Below, in pieces: positions 7,954-16,620 of a stretch of DNA of 64,000 bases; position 1 is the stretch's first letter; the number at the start of each line of letters is the position of its first letter. Source of the stretch: CALRWV02 sp943371965. GTDB taxonomy: Bacteria; Bacteroidota; JABWAT01. The notes under the pieces are model-generated. The model was not told where the DNA came from and did no database searches. It worked only from the letters and a program-made list of their open reading frames with translations. The stretch covers positions 682,001-746,000 of the forward strand of contig CALRWV020000001.1 of assembly GCA_943371965.1 (NCBI GenBank). Direction: 5' to 3'. The position numbers and the translations under genes are program-made.

Positions 7954-7985
7954 GTTATTGAAATGTTAGAGAAATAAACCGACAA

Positions 7986-8177
7986 AACCCGTTAATTGAC
8001 TTCATTTTAAAACCATTTGTCCTTCGATCCGTCGGCTGACGGAAGGATGACACAAGCAAATGGTTTTAAAATAAGTCAGAAAATATGTTTTTGTGTTTCG
8101 TCCGTCGGCTGACGGACACCATGACACGAGCAAAAACATATTTTCTGACTTTATGCATTTAATGCACATAACGGGTT
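7986..8177. repeat. Nested long stem-loops with REP core (two hairpins)
   Basis: The 334-bp gap before the histidine kinase is mostly this element. Hairpin 1 has arms 7999-8019 and 8057-8077 (one irregularity). Hairpin 2 has perfect 19-bp arms 8075-8093 and 8131-8149. Each loop contains the REP core CCGTCGGCTGACGG. An outer pair AACCCGTTA/TAACGGGTT (7986-7994, 8169-8177) encloses both. A third relative lies at 48015-48085. It could act as a bidirectional terminator. Confidence 0.65.
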
Positions 8178-8287
8178 AACGAAAGTAAAGAATTGTGAAC
8201 ATGTTTACAAAAGGGGTTTTGAGTCTCGGAATATTTCAGTAAATTGCAGCGGGGTATTGTGGCGTTGGTTAGTTGGGAATTATATCT

Positions 8288-10987
8288 ATGAAGGTAAATG
8301 TGAACAATCAGATTAATGAAAGTCATTTTCTGTCCTTTGCGGAAACGATGATTGAGTCATCGGGATCTGCCAGTGCATGGGTAGACCTGCATTCAAATAT
8401 TTTACTTTTCAATTCAAAGTTCAATGAATTTGCCAAAGCACATTTTGGTTTTGAATTCAAACTCAATGATCCGTTTCTTCCCAGACTTCCGAAAGAACTT
8501 CAATCCATTTTTGAAACCAAACTCAAATCCGTTCTTGATGAAAAGTTTGTGCTGAGTATTGATGGCTCAACGACCAATATCAAAATACTGAATGTCAGAA
8601 ATGATGAAAACGAAATCTTCGGTTCCTTAATCAAGCTGTCGGAACAGACCGATCAGTCCGCAACTGATTCATCAGAAATTGTAACCCTTTTGACTGAGCA
8701 GAAAAATATTTATGAAAAAATCCTGAACAGCATTCCATCTGAAATTGTTGTTGTTGATCTTGAACACCGATTCAAATTTGCCAATCCGGCAGCCATCAAA
8801 GATTCTGAAATCAGAAATTGGGTTATAGGCAGAACACATTTTGAATATGCCGAATACAGAAAACGTGATCCGGAAATTGCAAAAAAACGCGTTGAGATGG
8901 AAAAAAGTGTCATTGCAGAGAAGAAGCAGGTTGAGTGGGAAGAAACATTTACCTCGCCGGATGGGGTTGAAACCAGATATCTCAGACGAATGAGTCCATT
9001 ATTTGATGACAATGGAAATCTTTCCATGCTGATTGGTTATGGTTTGGATATTACTGAACGGAAAAAACAGGAAATCGAGTTTCAGGAACAAAGCAGGTTT
9101 GTCAAAAAAATTCTGAACTCCAGTCCGAACCTGATTTATGTACTTGACGATTCAGGCGATACCATTTTTGTCAACCAGGCTACAGCAGAATTCAATGGAA
9201 AGACTATAGAGGAACTTGTTTCCAGAAATATCAGTGAAATCAATCCTGACAAAATGCAGGTTGAAAATATCTTGAAAATCAACCGTCAGATTATTGAAAC
9301 CATGAAGGGTACTGATTACGAAGAACAGTTTACCAAACCGGATGGTGTAACCGTTTGGCTTCATACCATCAAACGTCCTCTTTACCGGATGGATGGCTCA
9401 ATACATATACTCGGCACTTCAATTGATATTACTCAAAGGAAAATTGCTGAAAACCAGATCATCGAAAAGGAACAGCTGCTTCAATCCATTTTTGATACCG
9501 TCCAGATCGGAATTTCAATGACGGATGAAGAAGGTGTCTTTTATGATGTGAACCGGAAGTTCTGTGAAATTTACAGTTACAATTATGAAGAATTCATTGG
9601 GAAACAGTTTACGTTTTTGTTCCCGGAAGAAGTCCGTGCTGAACGTCTTGACTATCACCGGAATTTTATTGCAGGAAAAGGTGAAATTCCACCCGATGCA
9701 GTTGTTCTGAGAAAAGACGGATCGAAAATATTTGCAACAACTTCATCCGCAATTCTGGTGATGAACAACGGCAGAAAATACAGACTGACTTCAGTGATGG
9801 ATATTACCTCAAGAAAAAAAATTGAGGAAGAGCTGATTATTTCAAAGGAAAAAGCAGAACAGGCTACCATTGCAAAATCACAGTTTCTATCCATCATGAG
9901 TCATGAAATAAGAACTCCGATGAATGCTGTAATCGGACTTGCACATTTGCTGCTTCAGGAAAATCTTTCAGACGACCAGAAAGAAAATCTCAAAACACTC
10001 AAATCATCGGCTGACAATCTGCTTACCCTGATCAATGATATTCTGGATTACAACCGTATCGAATCGGGTGAAGTTGAACTTTCAAAACTGGATTTCAATC
10101 TCAAGGAATTGGTTAACGGAATCAGCCAGTCGCATAGTATTCTTGCCAAAGAAAAGAATATCAAACTGACACTCACCATTGATTCAGAACTTCCTGATTA
10201 CATTGTCGGTGATCCAAGCCGACTTAGCCAGATATTGGCAAACCTGGTTGCAAATGGAATCAAATTCACGGAATGGGGACATGTTACAGTTGAAGTTCTC
10301 CAAAAAACAAAAACCAAACAATCCATCGTTATTGAATTTATCATCAGTGATACCGGAATTGGAATTTCGAAGGAGAAACTCGATCACATATTTGAGCGGT
10401 TCACTCAGGAAAGTTCTGATTCAACCCGGAAATATGGCGGTACCGGTTTGGGGTTGGCGATTTCAAAGAAACTGATTGAACTTCACGGCAGCAGCATTAA
10501 TATCGAAAGTAAAATTGGGGTGGGTTCAAAGTTCAATTTTTCTATTGAATTTCAATTGCCGGTTTCAAAAAAATCAGATTCTGATTTGAACCTGTTTTCA
10601 CCGGAACACCGTCTTGAAGGTGTTAGGGTTCTGCTGGTGGAAGACAATGAAATCAATCAGCTGGTGGTTAATAAATTTCTGAAAAAGTGGCATGTCAATT
10701 CTGATTTGGCTGTAAACGGGAAACTTGCCATTGAAAAAATTGAACAGAATGATTACGAACTGATTCTGATGGATCTTCAGATGCCGGTAATGGATGGTTA
10801 TGAAGCAACCGTGGAAATCAGGAAAATGGCAGATAAAAAAGCGCTGATCCCGATCATTGCCCTAACAGCTTCTGCAGTATCTGAAGTCAAAGACCGTGTT
10901 ATTCAATCAGGGATGGATGATTTCATTTCCAAACCCTTCACACCCGATGAACTCTTCAAAAAAATTGCCTTTTTCGCCGGAAGGTAA
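8288..10987 (+). CDS. Hybrid sensor histidine kinase (multi-PAS, HisKA, HATPase, REC)
   Basis: The protein is 899 aa from the ATG at 8288; a TTG five codons earlier is less likely. It contains three clear PAS/PAC units (about 145-265, 270-390 and 400-520), a degenerate N-terminal PAS-like segment (1-130), a HisKA domain with phospho-accepting H539 (SHEIRTPMNAVIG), HATPase_c (NLVANGIKF, DTGIGIS, GGTGLGLAISKKL) and a receiver domain with D829 (LILMDLQMPVMDG) and a conserved lysine (ISKPF). No transmembrane helix is visible, so it senses a cytoplasmic signal, perhaps redox or a small ligand. No HPt or partner regulator is nearby. It stands alone between repeat-filled gaps. Confidence 0.93.
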   Translation: MKVNVNNQINESHFLSFAETMIESSGSASAWVDLHSNILLFNSKFNEFAKAHFGFEFKLNDPFLPRLPKELQSIFETKLKSVLDEKFVLSIDGSTTNIKILNVRNDENEIFGSLIKLSEQTDQSATDSSEIVTLLTEQKNIYEKILNSIPSEIVVVDLEHRFKFANPAAIKDSEIRNWVIGRTHFEYAEYRKRDPEIAKKRVEMEKSVIAEKKQVEWEETFTSPDGVETRYLRRMSPLFDDNGNLSMLIGYGLDITERKKQEIEFQEQSRFVKKILNSSPNLIYVLDDSGDTIFVNQATAEFNGKTIEELVSRNISEINPDKMQVENILKINRQIIETMKGTDYEEQFTKPDGVTVWLHTIKRPLYRMDGSIHILGTSIDITQRKIAENQIIEKEQLLQSIFDTVQIGISMTDEEGVFYDVNRKFCEIYSYNYEEFIGKQFTFLFPEEVRAERLDYHRNFIAGKGEIPPDAVVLRKDGSKIFATTSSAILVMNNGRKYRLTSVMDITSRKKIEEELIISKEKAEQATIAKSQFLSIMSHEIRTPMNAVIGLAHLLLQENLSDDQKENLKTLKSSADNLLTLINDILDYNRIESGEVELSKLDFNLKELVNGISQSHSILAKEKNIKLTLTIDSELPDYIVGDPSRLSQILANLVANGIKFTEWGHVTVEVLQKTKTKQSIVIEFIISDTGIGISKEKLDHIFERFTQESSDSTRKYGGTGLGLAISKKLIELHGSSINIESKIGVGSKFNFSIEFQLPVSKKSDSDLNLFSPEHRLEGVRVLLVEDNEINQLVVNKFLKKWHVNSDLAVNGKLAIEKIEQNDYELILMDLQMPVMDGYEATVEIRKMADKKALIPIIALTASAVSEVKDRVIQSGMDDFISKPFTPDELFKKIAFFAGR

Positions 10988-10999
10988 ATGAGAGTTTTT

Positions 11000-11142
11000 G
11001 TCATGGTGAGGCTCTCGAACCATGACATGTTAGGGTTAAGAAGTAACTTTCAAAATTGGGAAGTAAACTGTTAATTATAAAAGTAATGCTATTATTCAAG
11101 TAGTCATCCTTCGATCCGTCAGCCGACGGACTCAGGATGACA
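11000..11142. repeat. REP-like palindromes downstream of the hybrid kinase
   Basis: A hairpin GTCATGG...CCATGAC (11000-11025) follows the kinase stop codon. It is repeated almost exactly at 11516-11541. Around 11102-11142 is a second palindrome, starting with GTCATCCTTCGATCCGTC and closing with GACTCAGGATGAC. That family recurs near 11659-11700, 15346-15395 and 15556-15595. The sites likely act as transcription ends or are inert dispersed repeats. Confidence 0.6.
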
Positions 11143-11197
11143 ATCATAAAAACAATTCTAATAATTAAATCTGATTCCATATATATCACTGTTTTAC

Positions 11198-11494
11198 ATG
11201 TCTAAAAAATTCTATACCTACATTCTTGAATGTGCAGATCATTCATTTTATACCGGAATTACTTCAAACCTTGAAACAAGGTTGTACCAACATGAATCTG
11301 GACAAATTACAGGCTTTACCTCAACCCGACTTCCTGTCAAACTTGTATGGTTTCAGGAATTCTCAACACCTGATGAAGCTATTAAAACAGAAAAGCAGAT
11401 AAAAGGTTGGGGCAGAGCAAAGAAAAAAGCATTAATTGAAAATGATTGGGAACGAGTTTCTTTCTATGCAATGAGAAGAACGTCCAAAAAGTAA
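11198..11494 (+). CDS. GIY-YIG nuclease superfamily protein (UPF0213-like)
   Basis: This 98-aa protein is a stand-alone GIY-YIG domain. YTYILECADHSFYTGIT contains the Y-x-Y-I-L/Y-T-G-I-T core (residues 5-21), followed by LETRLYQHESG with the catalytic arginine and GFTSTRLPVKLVWFQEF. Family members of this size are structure-specific or repair nucleases, often unassigned. It is flanked on both sides by REP-like repeats and has no operon partner. Confidence 0.9.
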   Translation: MSKKFYTYILECADHSFYTGITSNLETRLYQHESGQITGFTSTRLPVKLVWFQEFSTPDEAIKTEKQIKGWGRAKKKALIENDWERVSFYAMRRTSKK

Positions 11495-11515
11495 TATTCT
11501 GTATTAATTACTTTT

Positions 11516-11734
11516 GTCATGGTGAGGCTCTCGAACCATGACATGTTAGAGTTCAGTAGTATCTTCCGGATTAACAGTAATTTTTGTTAATCTTTAATTG
11601 TGTACCTCAAATCGACCAAGTCATCCTTCGAGAACCTCAGGATGACAATATTAGAATTCTGTCATCCTTCGATCCGTCAGCCGACGGACTCAGGATGACA
11701 AAAACAACAATATTCGGATGCATTCGTTTTTTTC
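11516..11734. repeat. REP-like repeats between the GIY-YIG and rhodanese genes
   Basis: This 220-bp space contains a second copy of the GTCATGG...CCATGAC hairpin (11516-11541), a GTCATCCTTCGAGAACCTC hairpin (about 11620-11647) and the GATCCGTCAGCCGACGGA palindrome (about 11659-11700). No gene is seen. An ORF running across 11584-11919 consists largely of repeat sequence. Confidence 0.6.
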
Positions 11735-12214
11735 TCAGCTCTGGTAAGATTTCACCCAATAAAATCCGCCGCCGTTGTAGGTATCGGAAACTCCGTTTTT
11801 CTCAAGAAAGTTATGTGCCTGACCGCTTCTGCTGCCAGATGCACAGCATAAAACAATCGGCTTTTTCATACCTTTTATTTTTTCAATCTGATCCGGAATT
11901 TCATTCAGCGGAATGTTGATAGCACCTTTTGCATGATCACTGCTGAATTCCATCGGTGTTCTCACATCAATGATGGTTGGATTCTGTGTTTTTACGATGG
12001 ATTGAATATCCACTTTCGGTTTCCTTTCTGAACTGTTTCTGAATATAAAAGTTGAAGCGATATATCCGATCAGCATTCCGGCACCGGTGCTTGAATACGG
12101 ATTCGCAGTGAGTGGACATGATCCTGTTGTGCAACCGATAAAATACCAGTATGCAAAACCTGACAATCCACCCAGTACCGTTAAAACTGTCCTGTTGCGT
12201 TTATTAGAAGTCAT
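11735..12214 (-). CDS. DUF6132-rhodanese fusion membrane protein
   Basis: The 159-aa protein has an N-terminal two-helix membrane module (residues 10-60) with the motif YWYFIGCTTGSCPLTAN, homologous to the stand-alone 56-aa protein at 5647-5817. A cytoplasmic or periplasmic rhodanese domain follows (about 65-157) with catalytic C124 in CASGSRSG. It probably hands sulfane sulfur between the membrane module and soluble acceptors. The start codon overlaps the stop of the DUF2892 gene (TAATG), so the two are coupled. The operon is controlled by the Crp/Fnr-type site at 12488-12501. Confidence 0.88.
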   Translation of the reverse strand: MTSNKRNRTVLTVLGGLSGFAYWYFIGCTTGSCPLTANPYSSTGAGMLIGYIASTFIFRNSSERKPKVDIQSIVKTQNPTIIDVRTPMEFSSDHAKGAINIPLNEIPDQIEKIKGMKKPIVLCCASGSRSGQAHNFLEKNGVSDTYNGGGFYWVKSYQS

Positions 12215-12426
12215 TATTTTCCGGCTTCGTTTTTATTGGTTCTGATTTTCAACGCCATCCAGATCGGACAGGTTTTTGTCAATGCTGTTGCAGTAAAAAT
12301 AACTGCAAGTACCAAACCGACATATCCCCAGGTTCCGGTTATGGTATCGGTAAAAAACAGGATTACCAAAAGCAATGAAACGGCAAGACGAAGAATTTGA
12401 TCAATACGGCCAACATTTTGTATCAT
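12214..12426 (-). CDS. DUF2892 family small membrane protein
   Basis: This 70-aa protein has two helices (about 10-30 and 33-50) and the C-terminal TKTCPIWMALKI segment typical of the inner-membrane DUF2892 (YgaP-tail-like) family, which often accompanies rhodaneses. The start at 12426 is preferred over longer in-frame starts because AAAGGA precedes it and the promoter element lies just upstream, at 12457-12464. The cysteine in T-x-C-P-I/L is conserved. Exact role unknown; likely a membrane partner of the downstream rhodanese. Confidence 0.88.
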   Translation of the reverse strand: MIQNVGRIDQILRLAVSLLLVILFFTDTITGTWGYVGLVLAVIFTATALTKTCPIWMALKIRTNKNEAGK

Positions 12427-12456
12427 GACAATTTTTCCTTTGTTTAAGTGATAATA

Positions 12457-12501
12457 CAAAGATAGACAATTATGATAGACCCGATCAGTAACTTTGGTTA
12501 C
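12457..12501 (-). promoter_or_regulatory. Promoter with Crp/Fnr-type operator for the DUF2892-rhodanese operon
   Basis: The minus-strand -7 element TATCTTTG (complement of 12457-12464) is preceded at exactly 23 nt by GTAAC-CAAA-GTTAC (complement of 12488-12501). Operator and spacing are the same as at 5835-5879, so both operons should respond to one Crp/Fnr-family activator. Confidence 0.7.
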
Positions 12502-12589
12502 AGAGGGAGGAACAAGGAACAAGGAGCACGGAAGAAGGAAATAGGGAAAAGTGGTTGGGAATCTTGAAGTTCAGAATCCCAAACCGGAA

Positions 12590-12976
12590 TCAGTTTTCTG
12601 TTTTGGGATGGCGGAATGCAATCAGATAAAACAGTAAGGCGAATATTGCGTAAACGATGGTAACAATCCAGAGAACAGGAAAACCTGGAGATGAAAAGGT
12701 AACTTTTACCAACGCCAATCCTGCAATCAGAAAATGGACAAAATTTCCCATCGCAATCGGACGTGCATAAATGCCACCGATGATAAAATCACGTGCCATC
12801 CAGTTCATCATTGCAAATCCGAAATACAACGATCCAATAACCTGAATTACCAAAGGTTCAAATCCTGTAGAATAATATCCGAAATATGTGAGAATTTCAT
12901 TTGGTATAAACGAAGCGGCAAGTCCTGCAATTGCCATTAAAATGGAGCTTGAAGTAAGAATCAGTTTGGTGTTCAT
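12590..12976 (-). CDS. Conserved four-helix membrane protein
   Basis: The 128-aa protein is almost entirely hydrophobic, with four predicted helices (about 5-25, 40-62, 72-92, 98-122), the arrangement of small DUF4345-like or DoxX-like membrane proteins. I do not recognise a specific signature. A TACCTTTG element lies 20 bp upstream (complement of 12997-13004), so it has its own promoter. It has no Crp/Fnr-type operator, unlike the neighbouring operon. Confidence 0.75.
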   Translation of the reverse strand: MNTKLILTSSSILMAIAGLAASFIPNEILTYFGYYSTGFEPLVIQVIGSLYFGFAMMNWMARDFIIGGIYARPIAMGNFVHFLIAGLALVKVTFSSPGFPVLWIVTIVYAIFALLFYLIAFRHPKTEN

Positions 12977-12996
12977 ATTAATCCTTTTAAATTAAA

Positions 12997-13004
12997 CAAA
13001 GGTA
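12997..13004 (-). promoter_or_regulatory. Putative -7 element TACCTTTG
   Basis: The complement of this octamer matches TAnnTTTG and lies 20 nt upstream of the start of the four-helix membrane protein gene. The identical octamer serves the sulfur operon at 5835-5842. No operator dyad is seen upstream. Confidence 0.5.
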
Positions 13005-13044
13005 GGACTTTGATTTTTGATCTGCAGAAAAATTTGGATGAACG

Positions 13045-13245
13045 GCGGGGAGTGCGTGATGAGTGATAGGTAAGGCGTGATACGTGAGTCGTGAAGCGTG
13101 ATTGTCATTGCGAATCCGTCTTCAGACGGGTGAAGCAATCTCCTGATCGAAAATTAACAGATTGGTTGGAAACCCGGTTCGGGTGATACGTGATAGGTGA
13201 GTCGTGATACGTGAGGCGTGATTGTCATTCGCGAAAAACATTTCG
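13045..13245. repeat. Low-complexity GTGATACGTGA mosaic in a 404-bp gap
   Basis: The gap 12977-13380 contains imperfect repeats of GTGATACGTGAGTCGTGA-like phrases (13060-13105 and 13185-13230) around GATTGTCATTGCGAATCC. These belong to the degenerate intergenic vocabulary seen elsewhere in the window. No gene or terminator is evident. The last 100 bp are A-rich and presumably hold the promoter of the 13381 gene. Confidence 0.55.
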
Positions 13246-13380
13246 AAAAGCATTCCTAAGGAGTCCTTCAGACAACATCACAAAGACCATTAAATTTTAA
13301 TAATAAGTTGTAATTTTCAACAACATCAAGTACCATCAAAAAAAAACGGAAACAAAAATCTAATCTTCCCCATTCACACT

Positions 13381-14907
13381 ATGAAAAATCATATCAACTT
13401 TAAAAATTTCATAACGGCCTATTTGCTTGCCGGCAATTTCATCATCATCTCAAAAGCACAGGCACAACAAAGTCCGGCTCTGGTTGCCAATCCAAATAAA
13501 AACGGTCGTGCTTCAATGATCGAGGTTCAATCTTTTACCATTAATTCGGTTATCATGGGAGAAAAACGTGAGATATTGATCGTGTTGCCATCATCCTATG
13601 AAAAAAGCTCTTCAGAAAGACGGTATCCGATTACAGTTGTAACCGATGGAGAATATCTGATTCCAACTCTGGCAATTGTGAATAATGAACTTACCGGCAA
13701 TGGACAAATTCCCGAATCGATATTGTTAGGTATAACAAATGTGTCAGATGGGAGTTCTGCGTCATCCAACAAAAGAGTGTATGATCTTACGCCTCCCGGA
13801 CTATCGGTGAGCGGCAGCAGCCTGAATGAAGGTGGTGACCGGTTTCTTGATTTTATAGAAAAAGAAGTATTACCCGCTGCGGATAAACAATTCCGGACAG
13901 GCGAACCCCGTTTTTTCGTTGGACATTCTTCAGGAGGATTGCTTGGCACGTATGCCGCAGCAACGAGATCTGTTTTTTGTGCTGTTGTTTCGTTGGATGC
14001 ACCCGTTCAACTTGGCGATAGTTGGGCAGAAGAAAAATTAATTTCCCGTGCCTCAACCGGTGGAAAACCTGTTAGGTATGCATCTCTGGAATCAAGTTTC
14101 GGATGGTCCGAAAAGGAGTGGAAGAAGCTTACCTTAAAGGCACCTTCAACATGGACTCTTTACCGTGAAAAATTAAAATTGGAAGGACATGAAACCATGT
14201 TCATGGTTGGTGCATACATCGGCCTTCGGCAAGTATTCAATGACTACTCGCGTTTTTCAATTCCGGAAACTGCAAGCCGTGTTTTAACTTATTATGATGA
14301 ACTGGGTAAATCAATGGGAGGCACTGTTATTCCGCCAAAAGTTGTTTTGGAAAACCTCGTGCTTAATCTTATCGGAGAGGGACGAAAAGAGATGGCGGAA
14401 GCGGCTTATGAAAAACTTGTTTTTGGATATGGTCCACCACCTGACAGTTCAAAAATCATCGCACAGATTAAAAAGATTGAAAATCGTCCTGTTTCAGAAA
14501 CTGTGGAAGGATTATTGGCAACTCCATTTCCAACACCGGAAGAAGCGCGTTTATTTATTGGTGAGTGGGTAGGTGATATTTGGATGGGCCCTGATCAGCC
14601 GCGATCCGGAAAAACATTGCTCCGCATTCGTGTAGAGAATGGCAAAGTGTTAGGTGAGACCATTCATGTTGATGGATCGGGAACGGAACATGTTCAACCA
14701 TGGGGCTATATGAAAATTACACCTGAAGGATTGTGGTGGGGCAGGTTAAATGACAAGCAGCCGAAAGGGGTCATGTTGTTTAAAAGTAAGCTGGATGGAG
14801 ATTCACTAAGTGGCACCGGACAATTTGCAGGAATCCTGCTTAACGATCCGCCACCTCCACTTAACTTTTCATTCAGGCGGGTCAAACCTGATATAAAAGC
14901 CAAATAA
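13381..14907 (+). CDS. Secreted alpha/beta-hydrolase (esterase D family)
   Basis: The 508-aa precursor starts with a signal peptide (about 1-29, ending AQAQQ). An esterase-D-type alpha/beta-hydrolase domain follows (about 45-290) with nucleophile S183 in GHSSGG and the VTDGEYLIPT oxyanion region. Relatives hydrolyse acyl esters or siderophore/feruloyl esters. The C-terminal 130 residues (about 390-500; GEWVGDIWMG...FSFRRV) form a separate beta-rich, lipocalin-like domain. There is no T9SS tail, so the protein is probably periplasmic. It is the first gene of the long plus-strand block. The substrate is unknown. Confidence 0.85.
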   Translation: MKNHINFKNFITAYLLAGNFIIISKAQAQQSPALVANPNKNGRASMIEVQSFTINSVIMGEKREILIVLPSSYEKSSSERRYPITVVTDGEYLIPTLAIVNNELTGNGQIPESILLGITNVSDGSSASSNKRVYDLTPPGLSVSGSSLNEGGDRFLDFIEKEVLPAADKQFRTGEPRFFVGHSSGGLLGTYAAATRSVFCAVVSLDAPVQLGDSWAEEKLISRASTGGKPVRYASLESSFGWSEKEWKKLTLKAPSTWTLYREKLKLEGHETMFMVGAYIGLRQVFNDYSRFSIPETASRVLTYYDELGKSMGGTVIPPKVVLENLVLNLIGEGRKEMAEAAYEKLVFGYGPPPDSSKIIAQIKKIENRPVSETVEGLLATPFPTPEEARLFIGEWVGDIWMGPDQPRSGKTLLRIRVENGKVLGETIHVDGSGTEHVQPWGYMKITPEGLWWGRLNDKQPKGVMLFKSKLDGDSLSGTGQFAGILLNDPPPPLNFSFRRVKPDIKAK

Positions 14908-15740
14908 CCTTTTCCAACTTTATGTTGAAGTTCGTTTAACCATCACGAACATTTCAACCACGGCAGCAGTAGGGTTTGCAACAAACTCTCCGCAGGAGAC
15001 CTTCGGACAATGTGACAAAGTAAAATATGCCGTTGCTACGCAATGCCAACCGAAGCGTTGTCTCGCAAAATGGAATCAAAACCCCACCCTAGCCCTCCCC
15101 GAGCTCGGGGAGGGAACCGGAAAAATTCTGCTCTCTCCCCGAGTTCGGGGAGAGCTGTTCCTTAGGAATCCCAATGGGAGAGAGGGGTTTTGACTCCTGT
15201 TGATAAATATTTCAACCGAAAAACGTTTTAAATTTGGTAACCTGACAAATTCTGAATAAATTGAACACAGAATTTTTGAAACCCAGAACCAAATCGAATA
15301 AACAAAACGGAAAATAAAAAAGAAAACGATCGTCATGCTGCGTCTGTCAACCTGAGTCCGTCGGCTGACGGATCGAAGGGTGACTATTTCAGTTAAAGCA
15401 GAATATTTAAAACAAACAATTGCGTCTTTGATTTAGCTGATGTGAATCAATTACGACCTTGTCATGCTTCTTCCAAAGGAATCCCTTCGGGAGAGAGCCT
15501 TCCCGAAGACCTCGGGACACAGCAGCATGACAAATAGCAAAAACAAAATAAACATGTCACCCTGAGTCCGTCGGCTGACGGATCGAAGGGTGACTACTAT
15601 AGTTAGAGCAGAATATTTAAATCAAACAATTTCGTCTTTGATTTAGTTGATGTGTACCATTTACGACCTTGTCATGCTTCGAGAGCCTCAGCATGACACA
15701 CACGTTTTGCAGCACAATTTAACTTCACAAAGGAAAACAA
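14908..15740. repeat. 833-bp gene-free region of palindromes and direct repeats
   Basis: An outer inverted pair CAAAACCCC/GGGGTTTTG (about 15076-15193) encloses two hairpins, CCCTCCCCGAG-CTCGGGGAGGG and CTCTCCCCGAG-TTCGGGGAGAG. A 125-bp direct repeat occupies 15346-15470 and 15556-15680, each copy beginning with the GAGTCCGTCGGCTGACGGAT palindrome and ending GACCTTGTCATGCTTC. No open reading frame reads like a protein. The promoter of the 15741 gene probably lies in the last 50 bp. Confidence 0.65.
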
Positions 15741-16226
15741 ATGTTCGGACTTACACCTCTCGGAATCATTCACACGCTGATCAGTCTGGTTGCGGTTGCG
15801 ACCGGAGCCATGCTGCTGACCCATAACAAAAGAATTGCCTACGGAAACCCCACTGGGCGGATTTATGTGTGGACAACCATCATTACCTGTCTGACCGGAT
15901 TTGGGATTTACCAGCATGGCGGATTTGGGAAAGCCCATGTTCTGGGAATCATCACGCTGATTGTTCTGGGGATTGCCTGGTGGGCGGAAACCCAGAACAA
16001 TTCGTTCGGTAAACGGACACCTTACATTGAAGTGGTTGCCTATTCGGTGACGTTCTTTTTTCATCTTGTACCGGGAGTTACCGAAACCGCAACCCGTCTG
16101 CCGCTGGACGCTCCTCTGGCTTCAAGCCCGGAAGACGCCAACATTCAGGCAGCGATCGGTGTTTGTTTTCTTCTGTTTCTGATTGGGGCAACTTGGCAGG
16201 TTTTGAAAATGAAAAGGGGGAAGTGA
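15741..16226 (+). CDS. Four-helix membrane protein (DUF2306-like)
   Basis: The 161-aa protein has four hydrophobic helices (about 5-25, 42-60, 67-85 and 137-155) with conserved-looking histidines (GIIHTL, YQHGGFGKAH, FFFHLVPGVTET). It resembles small DUF2306-type membrane proteins, but I cannot assign a function. It starts at an ATG preceded by an AAAGGAAAAC box and lies 4 bp upstream of the lipoprotein gene, probably as an operon. A 47-bp stretch of its 3' end is duplicated at 16707-16753. Confidence 0.75.
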   Translation: MFGLTPLGIIHTLISLVAVATGAMLLTHNKRIAYGNPTGRIYVWTTIITCLTGFGIYQHGGFGKAHVLGIITLIVLGIAWWAETQNNSFGKRTPYIEVVAYSVTFFFHLVPGVTETATRLPLDAPLASSPEDANIQAAIGVCFLLFLIGATWQVLKMKRGK

Positions 16227-16230
16227 TTAA

Positions 16231-16620
16231 ATGAAAAATCTTATTGCCATAATTTTATTGATTACCGGTGCTGTTTCCTGCGGGACAATGCAGAATACAA
16301 ATAAAACATTCAATGCAGCTGAGTATTGGAATACCACTGCTGATTTAAGCAAGGTTACCTATGAAGGAGGTGACGGAAAGACAGCTGAAACCTGCATCAT
16401 AATAAAAAATGCGGAAAATGAAAGAAACGGAGTTGCCGCTGAATATGCTTTAATAACCAAAATTCATGGAGAGAGGTTTAAAGACTGGAATTCAACTGGA
16501 ACTTCCACATTCAACAAGGATGGTAAAAAGATTGATTTGATCAAGATTGAAACAGTTCAGACCAAAGAAGCAATTTCCTATTATTTTGACATCACAGATT
16601 TTTATGGAAAGTTCAATTGA
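16231..16620 (+). CDS. Small hypothetical lipoprotein
   Basis: The 129-aa precursor has a lipoprotein signal with lipobox cysteine at C17 (GAVSCG). The mature part shows no domain I recognise; it is rich in charged residues and alternates short predicted strands. It follows the four-helix membrane protein gene by 4 bp and may share its mRNA. Confidence 0.7.
   Translation: MKNLIAIILLITGAVSCGTMQNTNKTFNAAEYWNTTADLSKVTYEGGDGKTAETCIIIKNAENERNGVAAEYALITKIHGERFKDWNSTGTSTFNKDGKKIDLIKIETVQTKEAISYYFDITDFYGKFN

Noticed and set aside
11584..11919. 111-aa plus-strand reading frame
   Set aside because: It consists of REP-like repeats and the antisense of the DUF6132-rhodanese gene; no ribosome binding site and no protein-like composition.
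15076..15336. 86-aa minus-strand reading frame
   Set aside because: Its C-terminal half is the Pro/Ser-rich translation of the CCCCGAG palindromes; no support as a gene.
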